From assembly GCF_002091715.1 (NCBI RefSeq), contig NZ_BDAG01000005.1, forward strand, positions 62,001 through 126,000: 64,000 bases of DNA. The letters run 5' to 3'. Position 1 is the stretch's first letter. Each line of letters starts with the position of its first letter. The notes beneath the pieces are model-generated. The model had not been told where the DNA came from. It searched no databases and worked only from the letters and a program-made list of their open reading frames with translations. A program made the translations under genes and the position numbers. Origin of the DNA: Pseudomonas migulae NBRC 103157. Its GTDB lineage: Bacteria; Pseudomonadota; Gammaproteobacteria; Pseudomonadales; Pseudomonadaceae. Positions 27,628 through 36,378 of this stretch are shown here, one piece after another.

Positions 27628-27819
27628 TGCAGGCCACATATTTCGTGGCCTGCATCGATCCTTCCCAAGGTTATCCACAGCGTGATCCCCGGCGTTTGTG
27701 CGCAACTTGTTGAAACTGATGGTTTTTTGATCAGATGTTGAAGAAGCCCGGCCGGCTTGGGCTGGCGGGCTGTCTCTACAGGTTATCCACAGGCAGGTGC
27801 ACGTATAACTTGGATAACC
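27628..27819. repeat. Hairpin plus TTATCCACA cluster, non-coding
   Basis: A 10-bp hairpin (TGCAGGCCAC/GTGGCCTGCA) at 27628-27654 is followed by exact DnaA-box 9-mers TTATCCACA at 27671-27679 and 27783-27791 and an inverted near-copy (TTGGATAA) at 27810-27817. The layout, hairpin then GCCTGCA then TTATCCACAG, recurs in the array at 62.7-63.3 kb. No gene is seen between rarD and the GcvR-like gene. Confidence 0.6.
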
Positions 27820-27822
27820 CTG

Positions 27823-28341
27823 TCAGGGTTCGCTGCGCAGGACCAATTCCACCATCAAATCGTCCGCCAGGGTTTCCAGGCGCGACTGCAACACATCCAG
27901 TGAAAGCGTCAGTGGCACGGCGAGAATCGCTTCGGCGTGGAACAGCGGCTCGCTGCTCATCGGCGCCGGGCGCACTTCAGTCACCAGTCGTTCCAGGTTG
28001 ACCCCCTGCTCACTCAACAGTCGCGTGATGTCGCGCACGATCCCCGGACGATCGTTGCCTACCAATTCCATGGCAATGGGTTTCCAGGTGCAAGATTGCT
28101 CGATGCCGCTTTCGGCAATCAACACGCGAATGCCATGGGCCGACAACGCCTGCAGGGCATCGACCAATTCGTCGTAGGCTTCGGCCGGCACGCCCACCCG
28201 AAGAATCCCGGCAAACTGCCCGGCCATGCGTGACATGCGGCTTTCAAGCCAGTTGCCGCCGTGCTCGGCAATGCACTGGGCGATGCGCTCGACCTGCCCA
28301 GGTTTGTCCGGTGCGAAAACAGTGAGTACGAGGTGGTCCAT
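27823..28341 (-). CDS. ACT-domain regulator, GcvR-like
   Basis: This 172-residue protein has two ACT domains (about residues 1-80 and 90-165), starting MDHLVLTVFAPDKPGQVERI and with the second opening as IAMELVGNDRPGIVRDITRLL. It matches the glycine cleavage system transcriptional repressor GcvR family, which in E. coli acts by binding GcvA. AGAGGG precedes the start at the normal distance. It is monocistronic here. Function in Pseudomonas is inferred only by family. Confidence 0.85.
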   Translation of the reverse strand: MDHLVLTVFAPDKPGQVERIAQCIAEHGGNWLESRMSRMAGQFAGILRVGVPAEAYDELVDALQALSAHGIRVLIAESGIEQSCTWKPIAMELVGNDRPGIVRDITRLLSEQGVNLERLVTEVRPAPMSSEPLFHAEAILAVPLTLSLDVLQSRLETLADDLMVELVLRSEP

Positions 28342-28411
28342 GGCGCAGCCCTCTTTTGTTGTAGAAAGAGAAGTATAGGCAAGGGGCGATCCTGTGTTGA
28401 TTCGTCTGGCG

Positions 28412-28476
28412 CCATCGCTGGCAAGCCAGCTCCAGGGTCTTGCGCAAACCTTGTAGGAGCTGGCTTGCCAGCGATC
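28412..28476. repeat. REP inverted pair
   Basis: GCCATCGCTGGCAAGCCAGCTCC faces GTAGGAGCTGGCTTGCCAGCGATC upstream of the GcvR-like gene. Confidence 0.88.
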
Positions 28477-28875
28477 CGGAGCACCGCCAATCTGAAGCGG
28501 ACAACAAATCGTGTACAACTTCTTATATTTAACTGGAACAATCTCATACTTTTTTGAGAACATCCCCATCCCCGACGTGACTGCAATGCGTCACGGGGTC
28601 GCAGAACGACGTAATTAGTCTAATTTTCACAACCGCAATTCATCATGTAGTATGCCGCAGCGCGCACTACATAACGTTGGATCGATGTCTGCCACAGGCG
28701 CGGTCGCAGCCCTGAAAGCCCTATCAGCAAGGCCTCAACGCCGTTGATCGGTTCCATCCCAGCCGCCCGAAATGGCATGTACTGGTGGAAGGGGTTTGTG
28801 GTTTAAATAGCCAGAGGCTTCATTGTTAATTTGAAGAGCTGAAAAGCGAAATAGCTGAGCAGAGTGAGGCAAGCA
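28477..28875 (+). promoter_or_regulatory. Long leader region upstream of glcB
   Basis: About 400 bases hold no gene that I can support. The first part (28500-28680) is AT-rich and contains promoter-like stretches such as TTATATTTAACTGG and CATACTTTTTTGAG. It probably carries divergent promoters for the GcvR-like gene and glcB and a long glcB 5' leader. GAGG six bases before ATG 28876 is the glcB ribosome site. Confidence 0.45.
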
Positions 28876-31053
28876 ATGACTGAACACGTTCAAGTCGGTG
28901 GCCTGCAGGTCGCCAAAGTCCTGTTCGACTTCGTGAACAACGAAGCCATTCCCGGAACCGGCCTCACCGCCGATAAATTCTGGGCCGGTGCCGACAAGGT
29001 CATTCACGACCTGGCACCGAAGAACAAAGCCCTACTCGCCAAACGCGATGATTTCCAGGCTCGTATCGACGGCTGGCACCAAGCGCGTGCCGGTCAGGCG
29101 CACGACGCCGTGGCTTATAAAGCCTTCCTGCAAGACATCGGTTATCTGCTGCCAGAAGCGGCCGATTTCCAGGCAACGACGCAAAACGTCGATGACGAAA
29201 TCGCCCGCATGGCCGGCCCGCAGCTCGTGGTGCCGGTGATGAACGCCCGCTTCGCGCTCAACGCCTCGAACGCCCGCTGGGGCTCGCTGTACGACGCGCT
29301 CTACGGCACCGACGCGATCAGCGAAGCTGACGGCGCGGAAAAAGGCAAAGGCTACAACAAGGTTCGCGGCGACAAGGTGATTGCCTTCGCCCGCGCCTTC
29401 CTCGACGAAGCCGCGCCATTGGCCGCCGGCTCCCACGTCGATTCCACCGGCTACAAGATCGTTGACGGCAAACTGGTGGTCGCCCTCAAAGGCGGCAGCA
29501 ACAGCGGCTTGCGCAACGACGCTCAGTTGATCGGTTTCCACGGCGATGCAGCGGCACCCACCGCAATCCTGCTGAAAAACAACGGCCTGCACTTCGAAAT
29601 CCAGGTCGACGCCAGCACCCCGGTCGGCCAGACCGACGCTGCCGGCGTCAAAGACATCCTGATGGAGGCCGCGCTGACCACCATCATGGACTGCGAAGAC
29701 TCCGTCGCTGCCGTCGATGCCGATGACAAAGTGGTGATCTACCGCAACTGGCTCGGCCTGATGAAGGGCGACCTGTCGGAAGAAGTCTCCAAGGGCGGTC
29801 AGACTTTTACCCGCACCATGAACGCCGACCGCACCTACACCGGCGTTGATGGCAAGGAATTCAGCCTGCACGGTCGTTCGTTGTTGTTCGTGCGCAACGT
29901 CGGTCACCTGATGACCATCGACGCGATCCTCGATAAAGACGGCAACGAAGTGCCGGAAGGCATTCTCGACGGTCTGGTGACGAGCCTTGCGGCGATCCAC
30001 AGCCTCAACGGCAACAGTTCGCGCAAGAACAGCCGCACCGGTTCGGTCTACATCGTGAAGCCGAAAATGCACGGCCCGGATGAAGCCGCGTTCACCAACG
30101 AGCTGTTCGGTCGCATCGAAGATGCACTGGGCTTGCCGCGCAACACCTTGAAAGTCGGGATCATGGACGAGGAACGCCGCACCACGGTCAACCTCAAGGC
30201 GTGCATCAAGGCGGCCAGCGAGCGCGTGGTGTTCATCAACACCGGTTTCCTCGACCGCACGGGCGATGAAATCCACACCTCCATGGAAGCCGGCCCGATG
30301 GTGCGCAAGGCGGACATGAAGGCTGAGAAGTGGATCGGCGCTTATGAGAACTGGAACGTCGATATCGGTTTGAGCACCGGCCTGCAAGGTCGCGCGCAGA
30401 TCGGTAAAGGCATGTGGGCCATGCCCGACCTGATGGCGGCGATGCTCGAACAGAAAATCGCTCACCCGCTGGCGGGTGCCAACACCGCGTGGGTTCCTTC
30501 GCCAACGGCGGCTGCGCTGCATGCGCTGCATTACCACAAGGTCGATGTGTTCGCCCGCCAGGCCGAACTGGCCAAACGTGCGCGCGCCTCGGTGGATGAC
30601 ATCCTGACCATCCCGCTGGCGGTAAACCCGCAGTGGACCGCGGAACAGATCAAGAACGAACTGGACAACAACGCCCAGGGCATTCTCGGTTACGTGGTGC
30701 GCTGGATCGACCAGGGTGTTGGCTGCTCGAAAGTGCCGGACATCAACGACGTCGGCCTGATGGAAGACCGCGCCACGCTGCGGATTTCCAGCCAGCACAT
30801 CGCCAACTGGCTGCGTCACGGTATCGTCACCGAAGAGCAAGTGATGGAAAGCCTCAAGCGCATGGCGCCGGTGGTTGACCGTCAGAACGCCAACGACGCG
30901 CTGTACCGCCCGCTGGCACCGGATTTCGACAGCAATATCGCCTTCCAGGCGGCGGTCGAACTGGTGGTTGAGGGCACCAAACAGCCAAACGGCTACACCG
31001 AGCCGGTGCTGCATCGTCGTCGTCGCGAGTTCAAGGCTGCAAATGGCCTGTAA
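28876..31053 (+). CDS. glcB: GlcB, malate synthase G
   Basis: GlcB condenses glyoxylate with acetyl-CoA to malate in the glyoxylate shunt and glycolate use. The 725-residue length and the features [20 protein letters not shown] at the start, [19 protein letters not shown] near residue 270, [15 protein letters not shown] near 340 and [12 protein letters not shown] near 395 identify isoform G. It stands alone, with a strong intrinsic terminator. Two-carbon metabolism from acetate or glycolate would use it. Confidence 0.97.
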   Translation: MTEHVQVGGLQVAKVLFDFVNNEAIPGTGLTADKFWAGADKVIHDLAPKNKALLAKRDDFQARIDGWHQARAGQAHDAVAYKAFLQDIGYLLPEAADFQATTQNVDDEIARMAGPQLVVPVMNARFALNASNARWGSLYDALYGTDAISEADGAEKGKGYNKVRGDKVIAFARAFLDEAAPLAAGSHVDSTGYKIVDGKLVVALKGGSNSGLRNDAQLIGFHGDAAAPTAILLKNNGLHFEIQVDASTPVGQTDAAGVKDILMEAALTTIMDCEDSVAAVDADDKVVIYRNWLGLMKGDLSEEVSKGGQTFTRTMNADRTYTGVDGKEFSLHGRSLLFVRNVGHLMTIDAILDKDGNEVPEGILDGLVTSLAAIHSLNGNSSRKNSRTGSVYIVKPKMHGPDEAAFTNELFGRIEDALGLPRNTLKVGIMDEERRTTVNLKACIKAASERVVFINTGFLDRTGDEIHTSMEAGPMVRKADMKAEKWIGAYENWNVDIGLSTGLQGRAQIGKGMWAMPDLMAAMLEQKIAHPLAGANTAWVPSPTAAALHALHYHKVDVFARQAELAKRARASVDDILTIPLAVNPQWTAEQIKNELDNNAQGILGYVVRWIDQGVGCSKVPDINDVGLMEDRATLRISSQHIANWLRHGIVTEEQVMESLKRMAPVVDRQNANDALYRPLAPDFDSNIAFQAAVELVVEGTKQPNGYTEPVLHRRRREFKAANGL

Positions 31054-31075
31054 CTGAGCGGTGATGCCGGACATG

Positions 31076-31112
31076 AAAAAGCCCTGATCTTCCGATCAGG
31101 GCTTTTTTTTTA
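31076..31112 (+). terminator. Strong terminator of glcB
   Basis: The stem GCCCTGATC/GATCAGGGC (9 bp, extended by A-T pairs) with loop TTCC is followed by eight T. On the minus strand it also has a T-run, so it could act in both directions. Confidence 0.96.
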
Positions 31113-31120
31113 AAGCGAAG

Positions 31121-31200
31121 TCAAAAGATCGCAGCCTTCGGCAGCTCCTACTTGGGATTGCGTACATCTGTAGGAGCTGCCGAAGGCTGCGATCTTTTGA
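31121..31200. repeat. Second REP family, perfect 31-bp arms
   Basis: Arms at 31121-31151 and 31170-31200 are perfect inverted complements. They contain AAGATCGCAGCCTTCGGCAG rather than the GGCTTGC core of the other REPs, so this is a different palindrome family known from Pseudomonas intergenic DNA. It is eight bases past the glcB terminator T-run. Confidence 0.9.
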
Positions 31201-31212
31201 TCCTTTAACAAT

Positions 31213-31659
31213 TCACACATCCATCCCCAACTCATGCTTGACCAGTTCCAGCAGTTTGGCGGTATCAATCGGCTTGAGCAGGAAATCCACCACGCTCAAA
31301 TGCATTGCAGCAATCGCGTCCTTCACGTCGGCATCGCCTGAAACGATGATGATGGGCATGGCTGCGCGTACTGACTCTCGAACCTGACGGACCAACTCCA
31401 GACCATCGACATGGCCCATCCGCAGATCAGTGATCACCAGGCCGATCGAAGGTTTCTCGCTCAACATCTTGAGTGCGGTTTCACCGCTGGCCGCGGTCAT
31501 GCAACGAATGCCATCCAGACCCAGGATTTCCGACAGCAGCTCACGCGCATCTTTATCGTCATCGACGATCAGTACCCGTTGTGGCGGCAGGTCGGGCTCC
31601 AGCATGACGGCACTCAGCGCCTCGCGCTCGGCGTCACTCAAAATATCGTGGTCGGACAT
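31213..31659 (-). CDS. Stand-alone response-regulator receiver protein
   Basis: This 148-residue protein is a CheY-like receiver domain with a short N-terminal extension and no output domain. Acidic pocket residues are Asp33-35 (VDDDKDARE), the phospho-acceptor is Asp78 (VITDLRM), the switch Ser is Ser107 and the conserved Lys is Lys129 (LLKPID). It is divergent from the cNMP/CBS/nucleotidyltransferase gene, 260 bp apart. The partner histidine kinase is not in the window. Start MSDHDILSD is chosen because AGAG precedes it; a longer frame adds 12 codons. Confidence 0.9.
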   Translation of the reverse strand: MSDHDILSDAEREALSAVMLEPDLPPQRVLIVDDDKDARELLSEILGLDGIRCMTAASGETALKMLSEKPSIGLVITDLRMGHVDGLELVRQVRESVRAAMPIIIVSGDADVKDAIAAMHLSVVDFLLKPIDTAKLLELVKHELGMDV

Positions 31660-31919
31660 AGCGTTCTCTAAATAATCAATTTCATTCCCTAGCACAGTGC
31701 TGAGACATCGCTAAGCAGACCTTGAATGTGCACTTCGTCGGATTTATTTCCTATAGGGGAAAGGATAGATTCTTCCTACGATTGCGTAAGGAATTTCCGA
31801 AATTTCATCACCGGAAGGCCCGACCTAGACTTACGTCCAATGGGCACCCTGCGTTCCTGGGCCGACCATGGCTGAGTCATCCGACAACAACAATTCGAAA
31901 AAAGACTGCGGTAATGGTT

Positions 31920-33854
31920 ATGAGTAAAGCGGACGCCTTCACACAGGCAGGGAAAACCGCGGTGTTGCAAAACATCCAGGGCACTTTGCAATTCCTTCAG
32001 CGCTTCCCGCCCTTCAATCAAATGGAACACGCTCACCTGGCGTACCTGGTGGAACAATGTCAGCTGCGTTTTTATGCGCCCGGCGAAAGCATCATCAAGC
32101 CCGCCGATGGCCCGGTTGAACATTTCTACATCGTCAAACAGGGCCGCGTCGTGGGTGAACGCCCCCACACGGCCAAGGGCGGCACCGAAACCACCTTCGA
32201 AATCGCCACCGGCGAGTGCTTTCCCCTCGCCGCGCTGCTGGGTGAGCGTGCGACGCGCACCGAACATCTGGCAGCCGAAGACACTTTTTGCCTACAACTG
32301 AACAAGCTGGCGTTCATCAAACTGTTCGCACTTTCCAACGCGTTTCGCGACTTTGCCCTACGCGGCGTCAGCAGTTTGCTGGATCAGGTCAACCAGCAAG
32401 TCCAGCAAAAAGCCGTGGAAACCCTCGGCACTCAGTATTCGCTGAACACGCGTCTTGGCGAATTGGCCATGCGCCATCCGGTGACATGCAGCCCGGCAAC
32501 GCCTTTGCGCGAAGCCGTGACCCTGATGCACGAGCAGCAGGTCGGCAGCATTGTGGTGGTGGATGAACACAAAGCGCCGCTGGGGATTTTCACCCTGCGC
32601 GACCTGCGCCACGTGGTGGCCGAAGGTACCAACGACTTCAACGAAGCCATCGAATTGCACATGACCCGTGCGCCGTTTTTCCTGACGCCGGACCACAGTG
32701 CCTTCGATGCGGCGATTGCGATGACCGAGCGGCATATCGCCCACGTTTGCCTGGTCAAGGATCATCGCCTGTGCGGCGTGGTCTCGGAACGTGACCTGTT
32801 TTCCCTGCAACGGGTGGATCTGGTGCACCTGGCGCGCACCATCCGAAGCGCACAGCGCGTGGAAAACCTGGTGGCGATGCGCGGCGAAATCGGCCAACTG
32901 GTCGAGCGCATGCTGGCCCACGGCGCGTCCTCGACCCAGATCACCCACATCATCACCCTGCTCAACGACCACACCGTATGCCGGGTGATCGAACTGACCC
33001 TCGCCGAGAAAGGCGACCCCGGTGTGCCCTTCAGCTGGTTGTGTTTCGGCAGCGAAGGCCGCCGTGAGCAAACGCTGCACACCGATCAGGACAACGGCAT
33101 TCTGTTCGAAGCGCGGGACGCGGCGCACGCCGCCGAGATACGCGGCAAGTTGCTGCCCATCGCTCAACACATCAACCAGAGCCTGGCGCTGTGCGGTTTC
33201 ACTCTGTGCAAGGGCAACATCATGGCTGGCAATCCCGAGCTGTGTTTGTCCCGGGCCGAATGGGCGCGGCGTTTTGCGGCGTTTATTCGTGAAGCGACGC
33301 CGGAAAACCTGCTGGGTTCGAGCATCTATTTCGACCTGCGCGTGGTCTGGGGCGACGAGCAAAGCTGCGAGCAGTTGCGTCGCGGGATTCTCGACCAGGT
33401 CGCCGACAACCGGCTGTTCCAGCGGATGATGGCCGAAAACGCCCTGCGCAACCGCCCGCCTGTAGGCCGTTTCCGCGAGTTCGTGCTGGCGCGCAAGAAT
33501 GGCGAGAAAGCCACGCTGGACCTGAAAGTCCAGGGCTTGACGCCCTTTGTCGATGGCGCCCGATTGCTCGCATTGGCCCACGGCATCGAAACCAACAATA
33601 CGCTGGAGCGCTTTCGCCAACTGGTCGAAAAAGAGGTTATCGAACGGCTGGACGGTGCGGCGTACGAAGAGGCGTATCACTTCATCCAGCAAACCCGCAT
33701 GCAGCAACATCAGCTACAGACCCGGGAGAATTTGCCCTACTCCAACCGGGTAGATCCCGACAGCCTCAATCATCTGGACCGACGCATCCTGCGCGAATCC
33801 CTGCGCCAGGCCCAACGCCTGCAAAGCAGCCTGACGCTGCGGTATCAGCTATGA
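31920..33854 (+). CDS. cNMP-binding/CBS/DUF294 nucleotidyltransferase protein
   Basis: This 644-residue cytoplasmic protein combines an N-terminal cyclic-nucleotide-binding domain (about residues 20-140, RFPPFNQMEHAHLAYLVEQC and PADGPVEHFYIVKQGRV), a CBS pair (about 165-285, with TCSPATPLREAVTLM and VVDEHKAPLGIFTLRDLRH), a GlnD-like DUF294 nucleotidyltransferase domain (about 340-480, with GSEGRREQTLHTDQDNG as the metal site) and a helical DUF294 C-terminal domain. The substrate is unknown. It overlaps the exonuclease gene by four bases. The start could also be two codons earlier (31914). Function is likely sensing of nucleotides linked to nucleotidyl transfer (inference). Confidence 0.85.
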   Translation: MSKADAFTQAGKTAVLQNIQGTLQFLQRFPPFNQMEHAHLAYLVEQCQLRFYAPGESIIKPADGPVEHFYIVKQGRVVGERPHTAKGGTETTFEIATGECFPLAALLGERATRTEHLAAEDTFCLQLNKLAFIKLFALSNAFRDFALRGVSSLLDQVNQQVQQKAVETLGTQYSLNTRLGELAMRHPVTCSPATPLREAVTLMHEQQVGSIVVVDEHKAPLGIFTLRDLRHVVAEGTNDFNEAIELHMTRAPFFLTPDHSAFDAAIAMTERHIAHVCLVKDHRLCGVVSERDLFSLQRVDLVHLARTIRSAQRVENLVAMRGEIGQLVERMLAHGASSTQITHIITLLNDHTVCRVIELTLAEKGDPGVPFSWLCFGSEGRREQTLHTDQDNGILFEARDAAHAAEIRGKLLPIAQHINQSLALCGFTLCKGNIMAGNPELCLSRAEWARRFAAFIREATPENLLGSSIYFDLRVVWGDEQSCEQLRRGILDQVADNRLFQRMMAENALRNRPPVGRFREFVLARKNGEKATLDLKVQGLTPFVDGARLLALAHGIETNNTLERFRQLVEKEVIERLDGAAYEEAYHFIQQTRMQQHQLQTRENLPYSNRVDPDSLNHLDRRILRESLRQAQRLQSSLTLRYQL

Positions 33855-34558
33855 GCCTGTTTTCGTGGTTGCGCCCGGCAGGTCCGATGCTGTCCGGCGA
33901 CTTGCAGCAACGTCTGAAAGACTTGCCGACGGCAGCCGAGCTGAGCGAATGCAGCCTGCGCGAACAGCGCTGGGTGGTACTGGACCTGGAAACCACCGGG
34001 TTGAATATGAACAAGGATCGGGTGCTGTCCATTGGCGCGGTGGTGATCGAGGACGGCGCTATAGACTTCAGCCAGCAGTTCGAACGCACCCTGCAATGCA
34101 CGGATATGAAAGTGGCGCCCAGCGTATTGATTCACGGCTTGGGGCCGAGTGCGATTGCTGCTGGCACTGATCCGGCGCAGGCCTTGCTCGAGTTCATGGA
34201 GTTTGTGGGTGACAGCCCGGTGCTGGCGTTTCATGCGCCGTTTGATCAGCACATGCTTGGGCGCGCGTTGAAGGATCATCTGGGTTACAAGCTGCAGCAT
34301 ACGTTTCTTGATGTGGCGGACATCGCGCCGATGCTGTGCCCGCAGGCGCATATCCGCGAGGCGGGGCTGGATGAATGGATCGACTGGTTCAAGCTCGAAG
34401 TGTTCGAGCGCCACAACGCCAGTGCCGATGCGCTGGCGACTGCGGAACTGGCGTTGATCCTGTTCAGCCGGGCGCGGCAGCAGCAGATTCATAGCCCGTT
34501 GAATTTGCAGCAGCGGGTGAATCAGTGGAAGCGCAGACAGCGCGTGCCTTCCTTCTAA
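33851..34558 (+). CDS. DEDDh 3'-5' exonuclease (DnaQ-like)
   Basis: This 235-residue protein has the DnaQ-like exonuclease fold with all catalytic residues of the DEDDh class: DLETTG near residue 45 (Asp, Glu), HAPFDQHML near 125 (Asp) and HNASADALAT near 195 (His and Asp). It is not the polymerase III epsilon subunit, since length and flanks differ. The ATGA overlap with the upstream DUF294 gene suggests obligate co-expression. The pair occurs near acs/actP in P. aeruginosa (PA3232-3233, from memory). Confidence 0.88.
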   Translation: MSLFSWLRPAGPMLSGDLQQRLKDLPTAAELSECSLREQRWVVLDLETTGLNMNKDRVLSIGAVVIEDGAIDFSQQFERTLQCTDMKVAPSVLIHGLGPSAIAAGTDPAQALLEFMEFVGDSPVLAFHAPFDQHMLGRALKDHLGYKLQHTFLDVADIAPMLCPQAHIREAGLDEWIDWFKLEVFERHNASADALATAELALILFSRARQQQIHSPLNLQQRVNQWKRRQRVPSF

Positions 34559-34579
34559 ATCTTTAGTGCCTGTTCTGAC

Positions 34580-34624
34580 GCCTTCGCGGGCAAACCCTGT
34601 AGGAGCATGGCTTGCCCGCGAAGA
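34580..34624. repeat. Compact REP pair
   Basis: CCTTCGCGGGCAAACC and GGCTTGCCCGCGAAG face each other with a very short, imperfect centre. It follows the exonuclease gene. Confidence 0.75.
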
Positions 34625-34702
34625 ACGATAACGCGGTCCACCTGCCCTCAATCCACCTGACCAGTGGCCAATTGCTTACCTCCCCCGCCTCTGCCACAAT
34701 CG

Positions 34703-34719
34703 CGAATAATTCTCGTTAG
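34703..34719. promoter_or_regulatory. Probable Fur box before the ECF sigma gene
   Basis: On the minus strand TAACGAGAATTATTCGC resembles GAGAATTATT-type Fur sites of Pseudomonas iron genes, about 30 bases before the sigma gene start. Agreement with the 7-1-7 Fur model is partial (about 9 of 14). Confidence 0.55.
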
Positions 34720-34746
34720 TTAACACTTCCCAATCGGTGATACTGC

Positions 34747-35265
34747 GTGTCGTCAGTCCAAAGCCCCCACAATGAGCTCGTCGGTGCGTTGTATCGCGAC
34801 CACCGCAGCTGGCTTTTGGCCTGGCTTCGACGCAATGTCGCCTGCCCGCAACGGGCCGAAGACCTCAGTCAGGACACCTTCGTGCGGTTGCTGGGCCGTG
34901 ATCAACTGAATGAACCACGCGAGCCGCGTGCGTTTCTGGTGGCGATCGCAAAGGGCTTGCTGTTCGACTATTTCCGGCGTGCCGCGCTGGAACAGGCTTA
35001 CCTCACCGAGCTGATGCTGATCCCCGAAGGCGAGCAACCGTCGGTGGAGGAACAGCAACTGATCCTCGAAGACCTGAAAAACATCGATCGCCTGCTCGGC
35101 ACACTCTCCAGCAAAGCCCGGGCAGCGTTTCTCTACAACCGTCTCGACGGCCTCGGCCACATGGAAATCGCCCAGCGCCTGGGGGTTTCAGTGCCGCGAG
35201 TGCGTCAATACCTGGCTCAGGGCATTCGTCAGTGCTACATCGCGCTGTACGGTGAGCCGGTATGA
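34747..35265 (+). CDS. FecI-type ECF sigma factor (FoxI-like)
   Basis: This 172-residue sigma-70 family protein has region 2 (about residues 10-75, ALYRDHRSWLLAWLRRNV and AEDLSQDTFVRLL) and region 4 (about 115-165, LDGLGHMEIAQRLGVSVPRVRQYL). It should direct transcription of the adjacent TonB-dependent receptor gene when the matching siderophore is sensed. It overlaps the anti-sigma gene by four bases. GTG is the start, with GGTGA upstream. A Fur-type site nearby suggests iron control. The set of four genes in this order resembles foxI-foxR-foxA-foxB of P. aeruginosa, but ligand assignment is inference. Confidence 0.92.
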   Translation: MSSVQSPHNELVGALYRDHRSWLLAWLRRNVACPQRAEDLSQDTFVRLLGRDQLNEPREPRAFLVAIAKGLLFDYFRRAALEQAYLTELMLIPEGEQPSVEEQQLILEDLKNIDRLLGTLSSKARAAFLYNRLDGLGHMEIAQRLGVSVPRVRQYLAQGIRQCYIALYGEPV

Positions 35266-36233
35266 GCGCGGTCAGTTCCAAACCGGTCTCGGCGCAGGTG
35301 CTGGATGCGGCGATTGCCTGGCAATTGTCGCTGGACTCCGGCAACCCGGTGGAACGCGAAGAGTTCGCCAAATGGCACGCCGCCCACGAAGAACACGCCC
35401 GCGCCTGGCGTCAGTTGGGCATGCTCGACCAGCGTTTCAGCGTGGCCAGCGGCCCGGCCCGCACCGCGTTGCTGCAATCGCGTGAAAGCATTCGCCGACG
35501 TGTGCGCAAGCTGGGCAGCGGCGTGGCGAGCATCGTGGCGGTGATCGGTTTGGCACTGTTCGCCGGTGAACGTTATTTGCCGGTCGACTATTGGCTGGCC
35601 GATCAGCGCACCGCCACTGGCGAGCAACGCACCTTGCGCCTGAGCGACGGCACCGTGATCAACCTCAACACCCACAGTGCCGTGGACGTGCGCTTTGATG
35701 AGAAGCAGCGCCGGGTAATTCTTCAGGACGGGGAAATCCTCGTCGAAACCGGCCACGGCGATGCCCGGCCGTTTATCGTCGAAACCCGTGAAGGCAGCAT
35801 GCGCGCACTCGGCACGCGGTTCCTGGTCAAGCGCGAAGAAGAAGGCACGCGCCTGAGCGTGCTGCAGTCCGCCGTGGCAGCCCATCCAGAGTCGAGCGTT
35901 GAAGAACGGATTCTGCGCGAAGGCCAGCAAGTGTTGATGCGCAACAATGGCCTGGGCCCGATCATCGCGCTCAACCTCGGTGCCGATGCCTGGACCCGCG
36001 GCATGCTGGTGGTGGATAACGCACGCCTGGAGGATCTGGTCCATGAACTCGGGCGCTATCGCCGCGGGCATCTGGGTGTTGCGCCAGAGGTTGCCGACCT
36101 GCGGATCACCGGCAGTTTCCCGTTGCACGATACCGATCTGGCGTTGAGCGCCCTGTTGCCGACCTTACCGGTGCAGATCGAGCAGCACACACAATGGTGG
36201 GTGACGGTGGCGAAGGCGGATGCCAAGCCCTGA
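35262..36233 (+). CDS. FecR-type anti-sigma factor (FoxR-like)
   Basis: This 323-residue inner-membrane regulator has an N-terminal cytoplasmic sigma-binding domain (DUF4880, residues 10-55, with AIAWQLSLDSG and EFAKWHAAHEEHARAW), one transmembrane segment at about 88-105 (VASIVAVIGLALFAG) and a periplasmic FecR domain with GEQRTLRLSDGTVINLNTHS and a C-terminal STN-like part that contacts the receptor. It carries the signal from the receptor to the sigma factor. The stop is followed by a half REP and the receptor gene. Confidence 0.93.
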   Translation: MSAVSSKPVSAQVLDAAIAWQLSLDSGNPVEREEFAKWHAAHEEHARAWRQLGMLDQRFSVASGPARTALLQSRESIRRRVRKLGSGVASIVAVIGLALFAGERYLPVDYWLADQRTATGEQRTLRLSDGTVINLNTHSAVDVRFDEKQRRVILQDGEILVETGHGDARPFIVETREGSMRALGTRFLVKREEEGTRLSVLQSAVAAHPESSVEERILREGQQVLMRNNGLGPIIALNLGADAWTRGMLVVDNARLEDLVHELGRYRRGHLGVAPEVADLRITGSFPLHDTDLALSALLPTLPVQIEQHTQWWVTVAKADAKP

Positions 36234-36256
36234 GCACGATGTCGTCTGAACGGGCA

Positions 36257-36275
36257 CCTTCGCGGGCAAGCCTCA
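36257..36275. repeat. Isolated REP half-element
   Basis: CCTTCGCGGGCAAGCCTCA is one canonical REP half without a facing partner. It lies between the anti-sigma and receptor genes. Confidence 0.6.
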
Positions 36276-36289
36276 CCACAATTGCTGAA

Positions 36290-36304
36290 TCGAAATTATT
36301 TTCA
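36290..36304. promoter_or_regulatory. Fur-like or ECF promoter element before the receptor
   Basis: TCGAAAT-T-ATTTTCA has the 7-1-7 form with about 10 of 14 matches to the Fur model. It is 75 bases before the receptor start. The -35/-10 of the ECF promoter cannot be assigned by eye. Confidence 0.35.
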
Positions 36305-36378
36305 TCCAGCCCTATCACTTTTGGTTTTTCGTTCGGCACCTAGGCAATTGAGAAGTATTCCCTTTCAGGAGCCGCCGT

